A stretch of 64,000 nucleotides of DNA, taken from Prado023 sp963706875 (GTDB lineage: Bacteria; Actinomycetota; Actinomycetes; S36-B12; CAIYMF01). Below the pieces are notes generated by a model that saw only the letters and a list, made by a program, of their open reading frames with translations, was not told the origin of the DNA and ran no database searches. The stretch covers positions 1 through 64,000 of the forward strand of contig CAVPNW010000016.1 in the NCBI GenBank assembly GCA_963706875.1. Direction: 5' to 3'. A program made the position numbers and the translations under genes. Position 1 is the stretch's first letter. Every line of letters starts with the position of its first letter. Positions 26,593-35,827 of the stretch are shown here, one piece after another.

Positions 26593-27033
26593 ATGGGTCA
26601 CCACGTCTCCGCCACCCGTCCCGACGGCACCCCCTACGAGGTCGCGCTGACCGAGGAGGAATGGGCCGCACGTCTGACGGCCGACGAGCGCAAGGTCCTG
26701 CGCGACGGCGGGACCGAGCGACCGTTCGTCGGTGAGTACACCGATACCAAGCAGGTCGGGGTCTACTCGTGCCGCGCCTGCAACGCCGAGCTGTTCCGCA
26801 GCGAGACGAAGTTCGACTCGCACTGCGGCTGGCCGTCGTTCTTCTCCCCGCTGGCCGGCGACTCGATCATCGAGATCGAGGACCGCTCGATGGGCATGAA
26901 GCGCACCGAGGTCCGCTGCGCCTCTTGTGGCTCGCACCTGGGCCACGTGTTCGCCGGTGAGGGCTACGGAACCCCGACCGACCTGCGCTACTGCATCAAC
27001 TCGATCAGCCTGCGCCTCACGCCCGAGGGCTGA
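26593..27033 (+). CDS. msrB: Peptide-methionine (R)-S-oxide reductase
   Basis: Repairs oxidised methionine. 146 residues, intact. It has both zinc-binding CxxC pairs (SCRAC; CASC), the substrate motif FDSHCGWPSFF and the catalytic Cys134 in RYCINS. Electrons probably come from thioredoxin. It is a single gene starting next to a long palindrome, and its last 46 bases overlap the end of the convergent GNAT gene. Confidence 0.96.
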   Translation: MGHHVSATRPDGTPYEVALTEEEWAARLTADERKVLRDGGTERPFVGEYTDTKQVGVYSCRACNAELFRSETKFDSHCGWPSFFSPLAGDSIIEIEDRSMGMKRTEVRCASCGSHLGHVFAGEGYGTPTDLRYCINSISLRLTPEG

Positions 27034-27893
27034 CCTCCCCTGGGCTCGGAGCAAGGTCTGACCTCCACCCACTGGGCGACCTCGAGGAACCCCAGCTGCG
27101 CGTAGATGCTGTTGCTGGTGGCATTCGCGGCATCCGTGTAGAGCATGACGATCGTGCACTCCGGGGCGAGCTCACCGGCAACGGCGTGGGTGATCGCGGT
27201 GCCGAACCCGTGACCCCGGTGCTCCACGGGCGTGTAGACCGGACCGATCCTGCCCACTGTCCCGGCCGGCGTGGTCACCAGCGGGGCGTGCCCACCGAGG
27301 GACACCGGCTCACCGTCCACCTCCCAGAACCACAGGGGCGGCGCGTCGGCGGCCAGGAAGCTGGCACGGATGGCGTCGCGTGACGGCTGCACGTGCAACC
27401 CCGCCTCCCCGCCGAAAGCGGCCATCCAGTCCGTCATCCGATCCTGGTCATCGGCACCGACCCGGCGGGCCCGACCCGGACAGGGGTGCCGCGGGACGCG
27501 CAGGCCGTCCAGCACCCGAACCAGGTTCAGGAATCCCGGGCGGGCGCGGTCGCCCGCGCCGAGGGCGGCCACGATCATGCTGGTCACATCGGGAGTGCCG
27601 CTCACCCCGGGTAGGGACGGATCGAGGAGGGCCAGGCGCACGCCGAGTGCGCGCGCTGCCTCGGCTGGCATCGGTGATGCGACGAGGTTGTGGGGCGCGG
27701 TGCGCATGGCGATCCCGACGACCCGGTCCGGGCCCTGCTCAATGGTGAGCCACAGCTCGGCCTCATACTCGCGCCCCGCGGCCACACCGGATGCTACCGA
27801 GCCGATGATGTTGGTCAGGACCGGCTCCGCGGCGCGGAAATCCTCGGTCCGTGCCAGGAACTCCGCGGCGGACGCGTGCTCGACGACGTGCAC
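26988..27893 (-). CDS. GNAT family N-acetyltransferase
   Basis: 301-residue acetyltransferase with a C-terminal GNAT domain: acetyl-CoA-binding motif A is IGPVYTPVEHRGHGFGTAI, followed by the helix and strand ATSNSIYAQLGFLEVAQWVEV. The N-terminal half (about 160 residues) has no obvious match. The substrate is unknown. The GTG start lies 4 bases after the hemQ stop, so it is probably co-transcribed with the heme genes, although no functional link is evident. Its 3' end runs 46 bases into the msrB coding region on the other strand. Confidence 0.78.
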   Translation of the reverse strand: MHVVEHASAAEFLARTEDFRAAEPVLTNIIGSVASGVAAGREYEAELWLTIEQGPDRVVGIAMRTAPHNLVASPMPAEAARALGVRLALLDPSLPGVSGTPDVTSMIVAALGAGDRARPGFLNLVRVLDGLRVPRHPCPGRARRVGADDQDRMTDWMAAFGGEAGLHVQPSRDAIRASFLAADAPPLWFWEVDGEPVSLGGHAPLVTTPAGTVGRIGPVYTPVEHRGHGFGTAITHAVAGELAPECTIVMLYTDAANATSNSIYAQLGFLEVAQWVEVRPCSEPRGGQPSGVRRRLIELMQ

Positions 27894-27897
27894 CGGC

Positions 27898-28608
27898 TCA
27901 GCCGCGCAGCAGGGCGTCGGCCGTGCCCACCTCGACCCGGTGGCCGGTGTAGAACGGCGTCTCCTCCCGGACGTGCCGGCGGGCTGCCGAGGCCCGGAGG
28001 TGGCGCATGAGGTCCACGATCCGGTGCAGCTCGTCGGCCTCGAAGGCCAGCATCCACTCGTAGTCGCCGAGGGCGAACGCTGCCACGGTGTTGGCCCGGA
28101 CGTCCGGGTACTCCCGCCCCATCTGCCCGTGCTCGACGAGCATTGCGCGCCGTTCGGACTCCTCGAGCAGGTACCACTCGTAGGAGCGGACGAACGGGTA
28201 GACGCACACCCAGTCGCGCGCCCGCTCGTCGGCCAGGAACGCCGGGACGTGGGAGCGGTTGAACTCGGCCGGCCGGTGCAGCGCCATCTGCGACCAGATC
28301 GGCTCCAGCCGCTCCCCGGCCACGTCGGCGACCGCACGGTAGGCGGCCTGGAGGGACTCGGCGGTGGGACCGTGCCACCACAACATCAGGTCGGCGTCGC
28401 CGCGAAGCCCGCCCACGTCGTAGGCGCCACGCAGGACCACGTCCTCGGCCGCCGCGCCCACCACCACCGACGCGAGGTCGCCCGACCCCTGCGCAGCCCC
28501 CGGCACGAGCCGGTACACCGACCACATCGTGTAGCGGATCTGCTCGTTGAGGTCGCGAGCGGCCTTGCCCTGGCCAGGGCGCTTGCCCGACTCGCTGGGA
28601 TCAGCCAC
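27898..28608 (-). CDS. hemQ: Coproheme decarboxylase HemQ (chlorite dismutase family)
   Basis: Last enzyme of the coproporphyrin-dependent heme pathway of Gram-positive bacteria; decarboxylates coproheme to heme b. 236 residues from the GTG that overlaps the hemG stop. Family features are LNEQIRYTMWSVYRLV, DLMLWWHGPTAESLQ, FVRSYEWYLLEESERR (with the catalytic Tyr region YEWY) and GDYEWMLAFEADELHRIVDLM. It is the third gene of a hemE-hemG-hemQ-GNAT operon, with hemH elsewhere at 58819-59865. The upstream in-frame extension is antisense-like and lies in hemG, so I excluded it. Confidence 0.93.
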   Translation of the reverse strand: MADPSESGKRPGQGKAARDLNEQIRYTMWSVYRLVPGAAQGSGDLASVVVGAAAEDVVLRGAYDVGGLRGDADLMLWWHGPTAESLQAAYRAVADVAGERLEPIWSQMALHRPAEFNRSHVPAFLADERARDWVCVYPFVRSYEWYLLEESERRAMLVEHGQMGREYPDVRANTVAAFALGDYEWMLAFEADELHRIVDLMRHLRASAARRHVREETPFYTGHRVEVGTADALLRG

Positions 28609-30112
28609 GACGACCCCCGGGGGCCTCGACGAGCGCATGGGCGACCCGACCGGCGGCCTCGTAGGCGGATCCGACGCAGGCTGCCACGCCGACGCCGTCG
28701 TAGGACGCGCCGCACAGCGCCAGGCTGGGCTGCTCGCGCAGGCCCTGGGTGATCCGCTCCATGCGCGCACGGTGTCCGACCGCGTACTGCGGCAGCGCAC
28801 CGCCCCATCGGGTCACCCGGCTGTCGATCGGCCTCGCGTCGATTCCCAGGAGGTGCGCCAGGTCGATCCGGGCCAGGTCCACGAGCTCCTCGTCGGTCCG
28901 CTGCAGGACCTCGGTGTCGCCGTGCCGACCGATCGAGACGCGCAGCAGGCGCAGGCCCTCGCGCTGGGCGGCCTCCCCGAGCCAGCCCCACTTCTGGTCC
29001 AGGTACGTCACGGCCTTGACCATCCGGCCCTCGACCGGTGGGATCAGCAGCCCGGAGCCGGTCGTACGGGCATTGACGTCCGTGGCGCGGTACGCCAGGG
29101 CGATCACGGCCACGCTCGCGGCCTCGATCCCCGAGAGCTCCATCGCGACCTGCGGGACGACGTCGGCGAGCAGCCGGGCAGCCGGGGCCGCCGGGGTGGC
29201 GACGATGACGCCGTCCGCGTGGAGCACCTCGGGCGAGGACGCAGGCCCCACCTCCACGTCCCAGCCGGTCTCGGAGGCCGTCAGGCCACGCACGGTCGTG
29301 CGCGTGCGGATCTGCACGCCACTGCCCACGAGCGCAGCGGCCATCGCACCGGGGACGCGTCCGACCCCACCGACGACCCCCCGGAAGGGCAGGCCCCGCC
29401 GGGCACCCGCAGCTTCCATGCCGCCCCCAGCGACCCGACGCGTCGCGGCCAGCAGCGACCGGTCGTGCCGCAGCTCGCGGAACAGTGCCGGCATCGTCGC
29501 CTGCATCGACAGCGCGTCAGCACGCCCGGCGTAGACCCCGCCGAGCAGCGGCTCGACCAGTCGGTCCACGACCTCGCGACCCACCCGGGCGGAGATGAAC
29601 TCCCCCACTGAGACGTCCTGCCCCAGTGGCGTCGGCGCGATCACCCGGTCCAGGGGGACGCGCAGCAGGCCCGCGGGCGACAGGACCTCACTGGCGGCAA
29701 GCGAGCGCAGGTCCGTCGGGATCCCCATGAACTGGCCACGCGGCATCGCCCGGATCCGTCCACGACTGAACACCGACGCCTGGAAGGCCGTTGGCGTGAC
29801 CAGGTCGCTCTCGAGCCCGACCTCCCGCGCCAGGCGCAGCGCCTCCGGTCGGCTCGCGACGAAGGACTCCGCACCCTCGTCCACCGCGATCCCGGCCAGG
29901 TCGCTGACGGCGAGCTTGCCCCCGACGTGCGCAGCGGATTCGAGCAGCGTCACTTCGATCTCGCTGTGGGTGCGCACCAGGTACCAGGCGGCGGCGAGGC
30001 CGGAGATCCCGCCGCCGATGACGATCACGTGCCTGCGCGGAGCCGGTTCCGGCGACGGCGTGGGCGAACTGGCCGATGCTCCCGTCCTGCGGGTGGTTCT
30101 CTTCGCGGTCAC
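28601..30112 (-). CDS. hemG: Coproporphyrinogen III oxidase / protoporphyrinogen oxidase-type (HemG/HemY)
   Basis: FAD-dependent oxidase of about 503 residues that in Gram-positives makes coproporphyrin III. The FAD-binding motif is VIVIGGGISGLAAAWYL, preceded by about 25 unstructured residues; ESFVASRPEALRLARE, GGMEAAGARRGLPFRG and the C-terminal LCGASYDGVGVAACVGSA flavin motif follow. Since HemQ is next to it, the coproporphyrin route (often called cgoX/hemY) is the likely role. The GTG start lies 25 bases after hemE; an upstream in-frame region overlapping hemE seems less likely. The stop overlaps the hemQ start. Confidence 0.9.
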   Translation of the reverse strand: MTAKRTTRRTGASASSPTPSPEPAPRRHVIVIGGGISGLAAAWYLVRTHSEIEVTLLESAAHVGGKLAVSDLAGIAVDEGAESFVASRPEALRLAREVGLESDLVTPTAFQASVFSRGRIRAMPRGQFMGIPTDLRSLAASEVLSPAGLLRVPLDRVIAPTPLGQDVSVGEFISARVGREVVDRLVEPLLGGVYAGRADALSMQATMPALFRELRHDRSLLAATRRVAGGGMEAAGARRGLPFRGVVGGVGRVPGAMAAALVGSGVQIRTRTTVRGLTASETGWDVEVGPASSPEVLHADGVIVATPAAPAARLLADVVPQVAMELSGIEAASVAVIALAYRATDVNARTTGSGLLIPPVEGRMVKAVTYLDQKWGWLGEAAQREGLRLLRVSIGRHGDTEVLQRTDEELVDLARIDLAHLLGIDARPIDSRVTRWGGALPQYAVGHRARMERITQGLREQPSLALCGASYDGVGVAACVGSAYEAAGRVAHALVEAPGGRRG

Positions 30113-30137
30113 AGGACCACTGTGCCATCCCCCGGCC

Positions 30138-31313
30138 TCATGAGGGCGACCCGACCCGCTCGTTCGCGCTGACCGCGGGCACCGGCCCACTGGCATGGAC
30201 GCGTTCGACGATCCGGGTCAGCACCGCGGGATCGGTGTCCGGCAGCACGCCGTGCCCGAGGTTGAAGATGTGCCCGCGGCCACTTCGGCGAGCTGCGGCC
30301 AGGACCGAGTCGACCCTCTGGTCCACGGCGGCTGGGCTGGCCTGCACGACTGCCGGGTCCAGGTTCCCCTGCAGGGCAGCACCGGGACGCACCCGTGCAG
30401 CGGCGTGGTCCAGGGGCACTCGGAAGTCCACCCCCATCACCTCGGAACCGGCCTGCGACATCGTGGCCAGCAACTCGCCGGTCCCGACACCGAACAGGAT
30501 CCGCGGGATGCCGTGGGCCGCTGACAGGTCCTCGACGGCCGACAGCGCGGTGCGCACGTGCGGCAGGACGAGCGCCTCGTAGTCGGCGGCGGGCAGGGCG
30601 CCGGCCCAGGAGTCGAAGAGCTGGACCGCACTGGCCCCAGCGAGGACCTGCATCCTCAGGAACGCCCCAGCGATGCGCGCCAACCGGTCGGCGAGGTCGT
30701 TCCAGAGCTCGGGGTCGGAGTACATCAGGGCCTTGGTGCGGGCGTGGTCACGGCTGGGCCCGCCCTCGATCAGGTAGCTGGCCAGGGTGAACGGCGCACC
30801 TGCGAAGCCGATCAACGGCGTGCTGCCCAACGGTCCGGCCAGTCCACTCAGGGTGCGCACAGCCTCGAGGACCGGCGCCACATCCTCGTCGTTCAGGTCG
30901 CGCAGGGAGGCCACCCCGGCCGGATCGCGGATCGGCTCGGCGACGACCGGTCCCACGCCGGGGACGATGTCCAGGTCCACCCCGATGGCCTTGAGCGGCA
31001 CCACGATGTCGGAGAAGAAGATTGCGGCGTCGACCCCGTGCCGGCGCACGGGTTGGTCGGTGATCTCGACGACGAGATCGGGGCTGAAGCACGACTCCAG
31101 CATCGCGGTGCCCTCACGCACCTTGCGGTACTCCGGCAGCGAGCGGCCCGCCTGGCGCATGAACCACACAGGCGTGTGCTCGACCGCTGCGCCCCGAGCG
31201 GCCCGCAGGAGCACAGCGTCGGAGGTCCGTCCGGCCACGACGGGGTGATCCGGGCCCAGCAACGCCGCAGGTGCCGCGGAAGGTCCGGAGAGGTCAGCCA
31301 GGGAGGACGTCAC
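30138..31313 (-). CDS. hemE: Uroporphyrinogen decarboxylase
   Basis: Decarboxylates uroporphyrinogen III to coproporphyrinogen III. 391 residues, slightly longer at the N-terminus than usual (about 25 extra). Signature motifs PVWFMRQAGRSLPEYR near residue 48 and FSDIVVPLKAIGVD, with GFAGAPFTLASYLIEGG and FNLGHGVLPDTDP near the end, are all present. It is the first gene of the hemE-hemG-hemQ-GNAT unit. The promoter should lie in the roughly 275-base gap shared with the divergent SDR gene, but no clear box is visible on this side. Confidence 0.96.
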   Translation of the reverse strand: MTSSLADLSGPSAAPAALLGPDHPVVAGRTSDAVLLRAARGAAVEHTPVWFMRQAGRSLPEYRKVREGTAMLESCFSPDLVVEITDQPVRRHGVDAAIFFSDIVVPLKAIGVDLDIVPGVGPVVAEPIRDPAGVASLRDLNDEDVAPVLEAVRTLSGLAGPLGSTPLIGFAGAPFTLASYLIEGGPSRDHARTKALMYSDPELWNDLADRLARIAGAFLRMQVLAGASAVQLFDSWAGALPAADYEALVLPHVRTALSAVEDLSAAHGIPRILFGVGTGELLATMSQAGSEVMGVDFRVPLDHAAARVRPGAALQGNLDPAVVQASPAAVDQRVDSVLAAARRSGRGHIFNLGHGVLPDTDPAVLTRIVERVHASGPVPAVSANERVGSPS

Positions 31314-31589
31314 GGGCGCAATCGTCCCACGCCCGGAATGATCCCGCGGGAGTCGCGCGAGGCCGGGCCGCCGCGTGACGCGCAGTGCCCCTCTCGAGGC
31401 CGATCCGAGACGAGACCCCCCGCGCAGGGCCGCGATCGCGTGCGTGGCTGGGCGCCCACGCGGATCCGGGCCGTCCGGTCGGCCGTCCGGGACCTTTGGA
31501 CCGCGCGAGCGAAGTTACCGGTCAGTAGGCTGTGAGGATAACCCGCGCCCGAACGGGCTCGGTAGCAGATTCGGTTGGAGGCGGTTGGT

Positions 31590-32684
31590 GTGGGTTCGCT
31601 GTTGATGACGGGTTTCCCCGGGTTCCTGGGCTCGGCCCTGCTGCCGAAGATCCTCGCCCGGCGCGAGGGCGTGGACGCCGTCTGCCTGGTCCAGCCGCAC
31701 TACGTCCCGATGGCGACCGAGCGGATCGCCGAGATCGAGGCCGCGCATCCCCACACCAAGGGCCGGATCACCCTCGTCGAGGGCGACATCACCGCTGCCG
31801 GGGCTGGGGATCGACTACGTCGACCGAGCCCGGCTCGAGTCCGTGACCGAGGTCTGGCACCTCGCCGCCGTGTACGACCTCGCAGTCCCCGAGGAGGTCG
31901 CCCGCCGGGTCAACGTCGAAGGGAACTGCCCACGTCATCGAGTTCTGCCTCTCGCGCAAGGAGTTCACGCGCCTGCAGTACGTGAGCACCTGCTACGTCA
32001 GCGGTGACTTCGACGGCGAGTTCCCGGAGGACGATCTCGACCTCGGGCAGGGCTTCCTCAACCACTACGAGTCCACGAAGTTCGAGGCCGAGGTCCTGGT
32101 GCGCCGCGCCATGAAGTCCGGCCTGCCCGCCACCATCTACCGCCCCGGCGATCGTGGTCGGGGACTCGACCACCGGCGTGACCCAGAAGTACGACGGGCC
32201 GTACTTCTAGGCCGGCTACATCCAGCGACTCTCCGGAGTCGCGCTCATCCCCGGCGTCGGGGACTTCGACAAGGTCCGCGCTGGCCTGGTCCCCCGCGAC
32301 TACGTCATCGGCGCCATGGACGCCCTGTCGGCGATGGACAAGTCCGAGGGGCGCACCTACGCCCTGACCGACCCGAACCCACCCACCAGCCGGAGAGCTC
32401 GTCGACATCCTTCGCCAGTACCTGGGAAGAAGGTCGTCTGGATCCCGCTGCCCCTGGGCCTGACACAGGCCGTGTCGGCGCGTGCCGGGGATCGAGGGGT
32501 ACTCGGGCTTCCGGCGGAGGGCCTGGACTACTTTGCCTACGCACAGCGCCTACTCCACGACCAACACGGTGGCGGACCTCGAGGGAACGGGCGTCGCGTG
32601 CCCACCGTTCGCGAGCTACGCCGAGCAGGCTGCTGGACTTCATGGGCCGCCCATCCCGAGCATCACTCCTCAGCGATGACCTGA
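31590..32684 (+). pseudogene. Fatty-acyl-reductase-like SDR (NAD_binding_4 type), multiply frameshifted plus internal stop
   Basis: NAD(P)-dependent extended SDR. The N-terminus GSLLMTGFPGFLGSALLPKI holds the TGxxGxLG nucleotide motif; after frame changes come VWHLAAVYDLAVP, LQYVSTCYVSGDF and the active-site YESTK in NHYESTKFEAEVL, typical of the NAD_binding_4 group that includes fatty acyl-CoA reductases. A GGAGG sits 9 bases before the GTG. At least six indels (near 31797, 31921, 32148, 32388, 32485, 32548) and a TAG at 32207 in GPYF*AGYIQR interrupt it; the stop is a base change, not an indel. It may be a true pseudogene or badly sequenced. It directly precedes the AAR-like gene, which suggests a joint role in acyl reduction. 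Confidence 0.72.
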
Positions 32685-32745
32685 GCCGTCCCGCACGCCC
32701 GCACCCCCCACTGCCCCCACGACACCCGACCACCTGGAGACCACA

Positions 32746-34815
32746 GTGACCACCGAGAAGCCCGCCGTCATCGTCAACGTCAGCCTCGCCGGATCCGACC
32801 GGGACTACGACAAGCACGTCGACCTTCCTCGAGCAGGAGTTCCACCTGCGCCGGATCGGCACCAACGGCGATGTCGCCGCAGCCGAGGAGCTGGTGCGCA
32901 AGTGGGCCGACGACGCCGACGTCATCGCCGTCACCGGAATCCGGGAGGCCCGTGTGGCAGGCCTCTACGACGGCGACCTCGAGGCGGTCAACAAGGTCAA
33001 GCGGGCGACCCGGATGATCCCGGTCACAGACGGCCATGCGCTGCGCGACGTCCTGCAGGAGTGGTCCATCCGCCACGTGCAGAACTCGATGCCGGGCTAC
33101 TACACGAACGCCCGCGTCGTTGTCCTCGGCGGCATGAACCACGCCCGCACCATCCGGATCCTGCAGGAGTACACCGAGAACTTCGAGTTCGCCGACCCGC
33201 TGCTGCGCCTCGACGTCCTGAAGCGGATGGACGCCAACCCCGTCCTCGGCCTGGCCGCCAACATCGGCATGTGGCCGGTGCGCCAGCTCCCTGGCCCGAT
33301 CCGCTCCCAGGTGAAGGCCCCGGGCCACCGGCTGAGCAGCTCCCTGGCCCGCCGCGCGCTCGAGGATGCCCACGTCATCGTGGCGACGTGCGATGAGCTC
33401 GCTGCGTTCGGGGTCGACAACCTGCGCGGGAAGTCGGTCGTGACCTCCTCGGTCTCCGAGGATCGGCTGGCCGAGATGGCCGCACTCGACGTCGACATGG
33501 TCCTCGACTCCACCCCCCAGCCCTTCGACTTCACCATCACGGCCGCGGTCCTCGAGGCGATGATGCTGGCTGCCTCGTCGAGCCCCCTGGGCCGGCTCAC
33601 CAACGACGACCTGCTCGACATGATCGTCTCGGCCGGCCTCGAGCCCCGCGTCCTCTACCCGAACGGCTTCCGCCGCCGCAGTCGCTTCGCATTCGTGATC
33701 CATCCGCTGTCCCAGCGGTTCCTGACCAACGTCGAGCCCCTGCGCACGATCGAGCGGGTGTCGCCCTCGTTCGTCATGGACGGCGTGGAGAAGGCGATGG
33801 CCTACGCCCCGCCCATGAAGTACGGTCGCATCACCGGGGTCACCTCACCGACCGGCGACGAGGCCGAGGGCTGGCTGATCACCGTGGGCGGCACCCCCAA
33901 GGAGCTCCTGGCACACAGCCCGGAGTTCACCTACTCCCGCCTGCTCGCCGCGGCCGACGAGGCCAAGAAGCTCGGCGCGCAGATCATGGGGCTCGGGGCG
34001 TTCACCAAGGTCGTCGGCGACGCCGGGGTCACCGTGGCCAAGCAGGCGTCGCTGCCGATCACCACCGGCAACAGCTACAGCGCCTCCGGAGCACTGTGGG
34101 CCGCTCACGAGGCCCTCGAGCGCCTCGGCCTGTCCGAGGTGGACGAGCACGGCCGGATCACGGGCAAGGCGATGGTCGTCGGCGCCACCGGGGCCATCGG
34201 CTCGGTCTGCGCCCGCCTGCTGGCACTGGCCAGCGACGAGCTCTACCTGATCTCACCGGAGACCGCCAAGCTGCTGGCCCTCAAGGCCGACATGGAGCGG
34301 GAGAACCCCCGCGCGGTCATCCACATCGCCGCCACGCCCAATGAGGCCCTGCCCGAGATGGACATGATCGTCACGGCCACGTCCGGTGCCGGCAAGCGGG
34401 TGCTGGACATCATGGCCGTCAAGCCGGGGTGCGTCATCACCGATGTGGCCCGTCCGCTGGACCTCTCCGCCGAGGATGTGGCCAGGCGCCCGGACGTGCT
34501 GGTCATCGAGTCCGGTGAGATCGAGCTGCCCGGTGACGTGCACATGCGTGACATCGGCCTGCCCCACGGCGTCGCCTACGCGTGCCTCGCCGAGACGATC
34601 GCCCTGGCCCTCGAGGGCCGCTACGAGACCTACACCGTGGGGCGCAACATCGAGTGGGAGAAGGTCAAGGAGATCTACCAGATCGGCCTCAAGCACGGGA
34701 TGAAGCTGGCGGCGATCTCCGGGGTGAACGGCGTCTACTCCGACGAGGACCTGATCGGATCCGCGAGCTGGCGCTGGAGCGTCGCGCGGAGATGGAAGCG
34801 GCATCGGGCGGCTGA
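32746..34815 (+). CDS. AAR-like acyl-thioester reductase with an unrecognised N-terminal domain, two frameshifts
   Basis: About 690 residues. From residue 355 on it follows the layout of cyanobacterial long-chain acyl-ACP reductase: GRITGVTSPTGDEAEG, LGAQIMGLGAFTKVVG, ITTGNSYSAS, Rossmann motif VGATGAIGSVCARLLA, EALPEMDMIV, and YACLAETIALALEGRYETY, which matches the cyanobacterial FACFAEAMLLEFEG around the catalytic Cys. AAR makes fatty aldehydes from acyl-ACP with NADPH. The N-terminal 350 residues (VVVLGGMNHARTIRILQEY, DVDMVLDSTPQPFDFTITA) I do not recognise. Frame breaks lie near 32820 (extra base; restores YDKHVTFLEQEF) and near 34755 (restores ELALERRAEMEAASGG*). It lies between the acyl-reductase-like SDR and a patatin-like lipase. 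Confidence 0.75.
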
Positions 34816-34865
34816 TCCGCAGCCTCGGCTTGCGCCGGTCTGGCCCGACTGCGACGATGGCCGGC

Positions 34866-35780
34866 ATGACCGTCCTCCTGGAGCTCGCTGCGCGCCTTCC
34901 CCGACCGACCGCCTTCGTCCTCGGCGGCGGTGGGTCGTGGGGCGCCCTGCAGCTCGGGATGCTCCAGGCGCTCGCCGTGACGGACCTCACCCCCGACCTG
35001 GTCGTCGGGACGAGCGTCGGGTCGCTCAACGGCGCCGTCCTGGCCGACAACCCGGCCCTGGCCGTGGAACGGCTCGAGGACCTGTGGCCCAGCGTGTCGA
35101 AGGCCGACGTGTTCCCCGGGGGATGGGTTCGCGGGGTGCGCACCCTGACCGAGACGCGAGCGTGGATCTATGACAACCAGCCCCTGACCGACCTTCTCAC
35201 CAGTCGACTGCCGGCGAATTCCTTCGAGGACATGGCGGTGCCGTTCGTGGCTGTGGCCACGGACTTCACGAACGGCAGCCTCGCCGAACTCGACTCCGGC
35301 GAGCTGCGCAGCGCGTTGCTGGCGTCCTCGGCGATCCCCGGCATCTTCCCGTGGGTCGAGCGCGATGGTCGCCGGCTCGTCGACGGCATGCTGGTCGCGA
35401 ATGTGCCCATCACTGTCGCGCTGCGCCGGGGTGCCCGCTCGTTGGTGGTCCTCGACTGCGGGCTCAGCGGGGTCAAGCCGCGTGCGGCCGGGACGCTCGT
35501 CGAGGTGATGATCCAGTCGGCGGCCATCTACGCGCGGCGGCAGATGGCCGCCGACCTGGTCGCCTGCGCGGGGGTCCCGGTGGTGTGGCTCACTCCGTCG
35601 TCCCTGCACGAGACCACCCAGTTGGACTTCTCCGCCACGGCCTCGCTCATCGAGGCCGGTCGGCGGGATGCCTCGGCGACGCTGGCGGCGCTGAACGCAG
35701 TCACCGCCCTGCCGCCCGGCGTGTACGGCGCCCCCGCCGAGCTGAACTCGGACGAGCGACTGGACTCGCTGATCCTCTGA
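34866..35780 (+). CDS. Patatin-like phospholipase
   Basis: Ser-Asp dyad acyl hydrolase of about 304 residues. The oxyanion loop is VLGGGGSWGALQLGML, the nucleophile Ser lies in VVGTSVGSLNG (GxSxG), and the Asp is in RLVDGMLVANVP. No signal peptide or clear membrane helix is present, so it is cytosolic or peripheral. It could release fatty acids from phospholipids or glycerolipids, which would suit the acyl-reductase genes just upstream on the same strand (50-base gap). An ATG three codons earlier (34857) is equally possible; neither has a good ribosome binding site. Confidence 0.87.
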   Translation: MTVLLELAARLPRPTAFVLGGGGSWGALQLGMLQALAVTDLTPDLVVGTSVGSLNGAVLADNPALAVERLEDLWPSVSKADVFPGGWVRGVRTLTETRAWIYDNQPLTDLLTSRLPANSFEDMAVPFVAVATDFTNGSLAELDSGELRSALLASSAIPGIFPWVERDGRRLVDGMLVANVPITVALRRGARSLVVLDCGLSGVKPRAAGTLVEVMIQSAAIYARRQMAADLVACAGVPVVWLTPSSLHETTQLDFSATASLIEAGRRDASATLAALNAVTALPPGVYGAPAELNSDERLDSLIL

Positions 35781-35827
35781 ACTGGCCGCATCATGGAGGT
35801 CACAACCCCGCACCGAGGGAGACCAGC

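Noticed and set aside
30138..30196. Longer hemG start inside hemE
   Set aside because: It would overlap hemE by about 60 bases; GTG 30112 gives a normal N-terminus before the FAD motif.
35351..35827. Upstream extension of the CxxC protein gene
   Set aside because: The in-frame upstream part overlaps the patatin coding region in another frame; the ATG at 35828 has a ribosome binding site.
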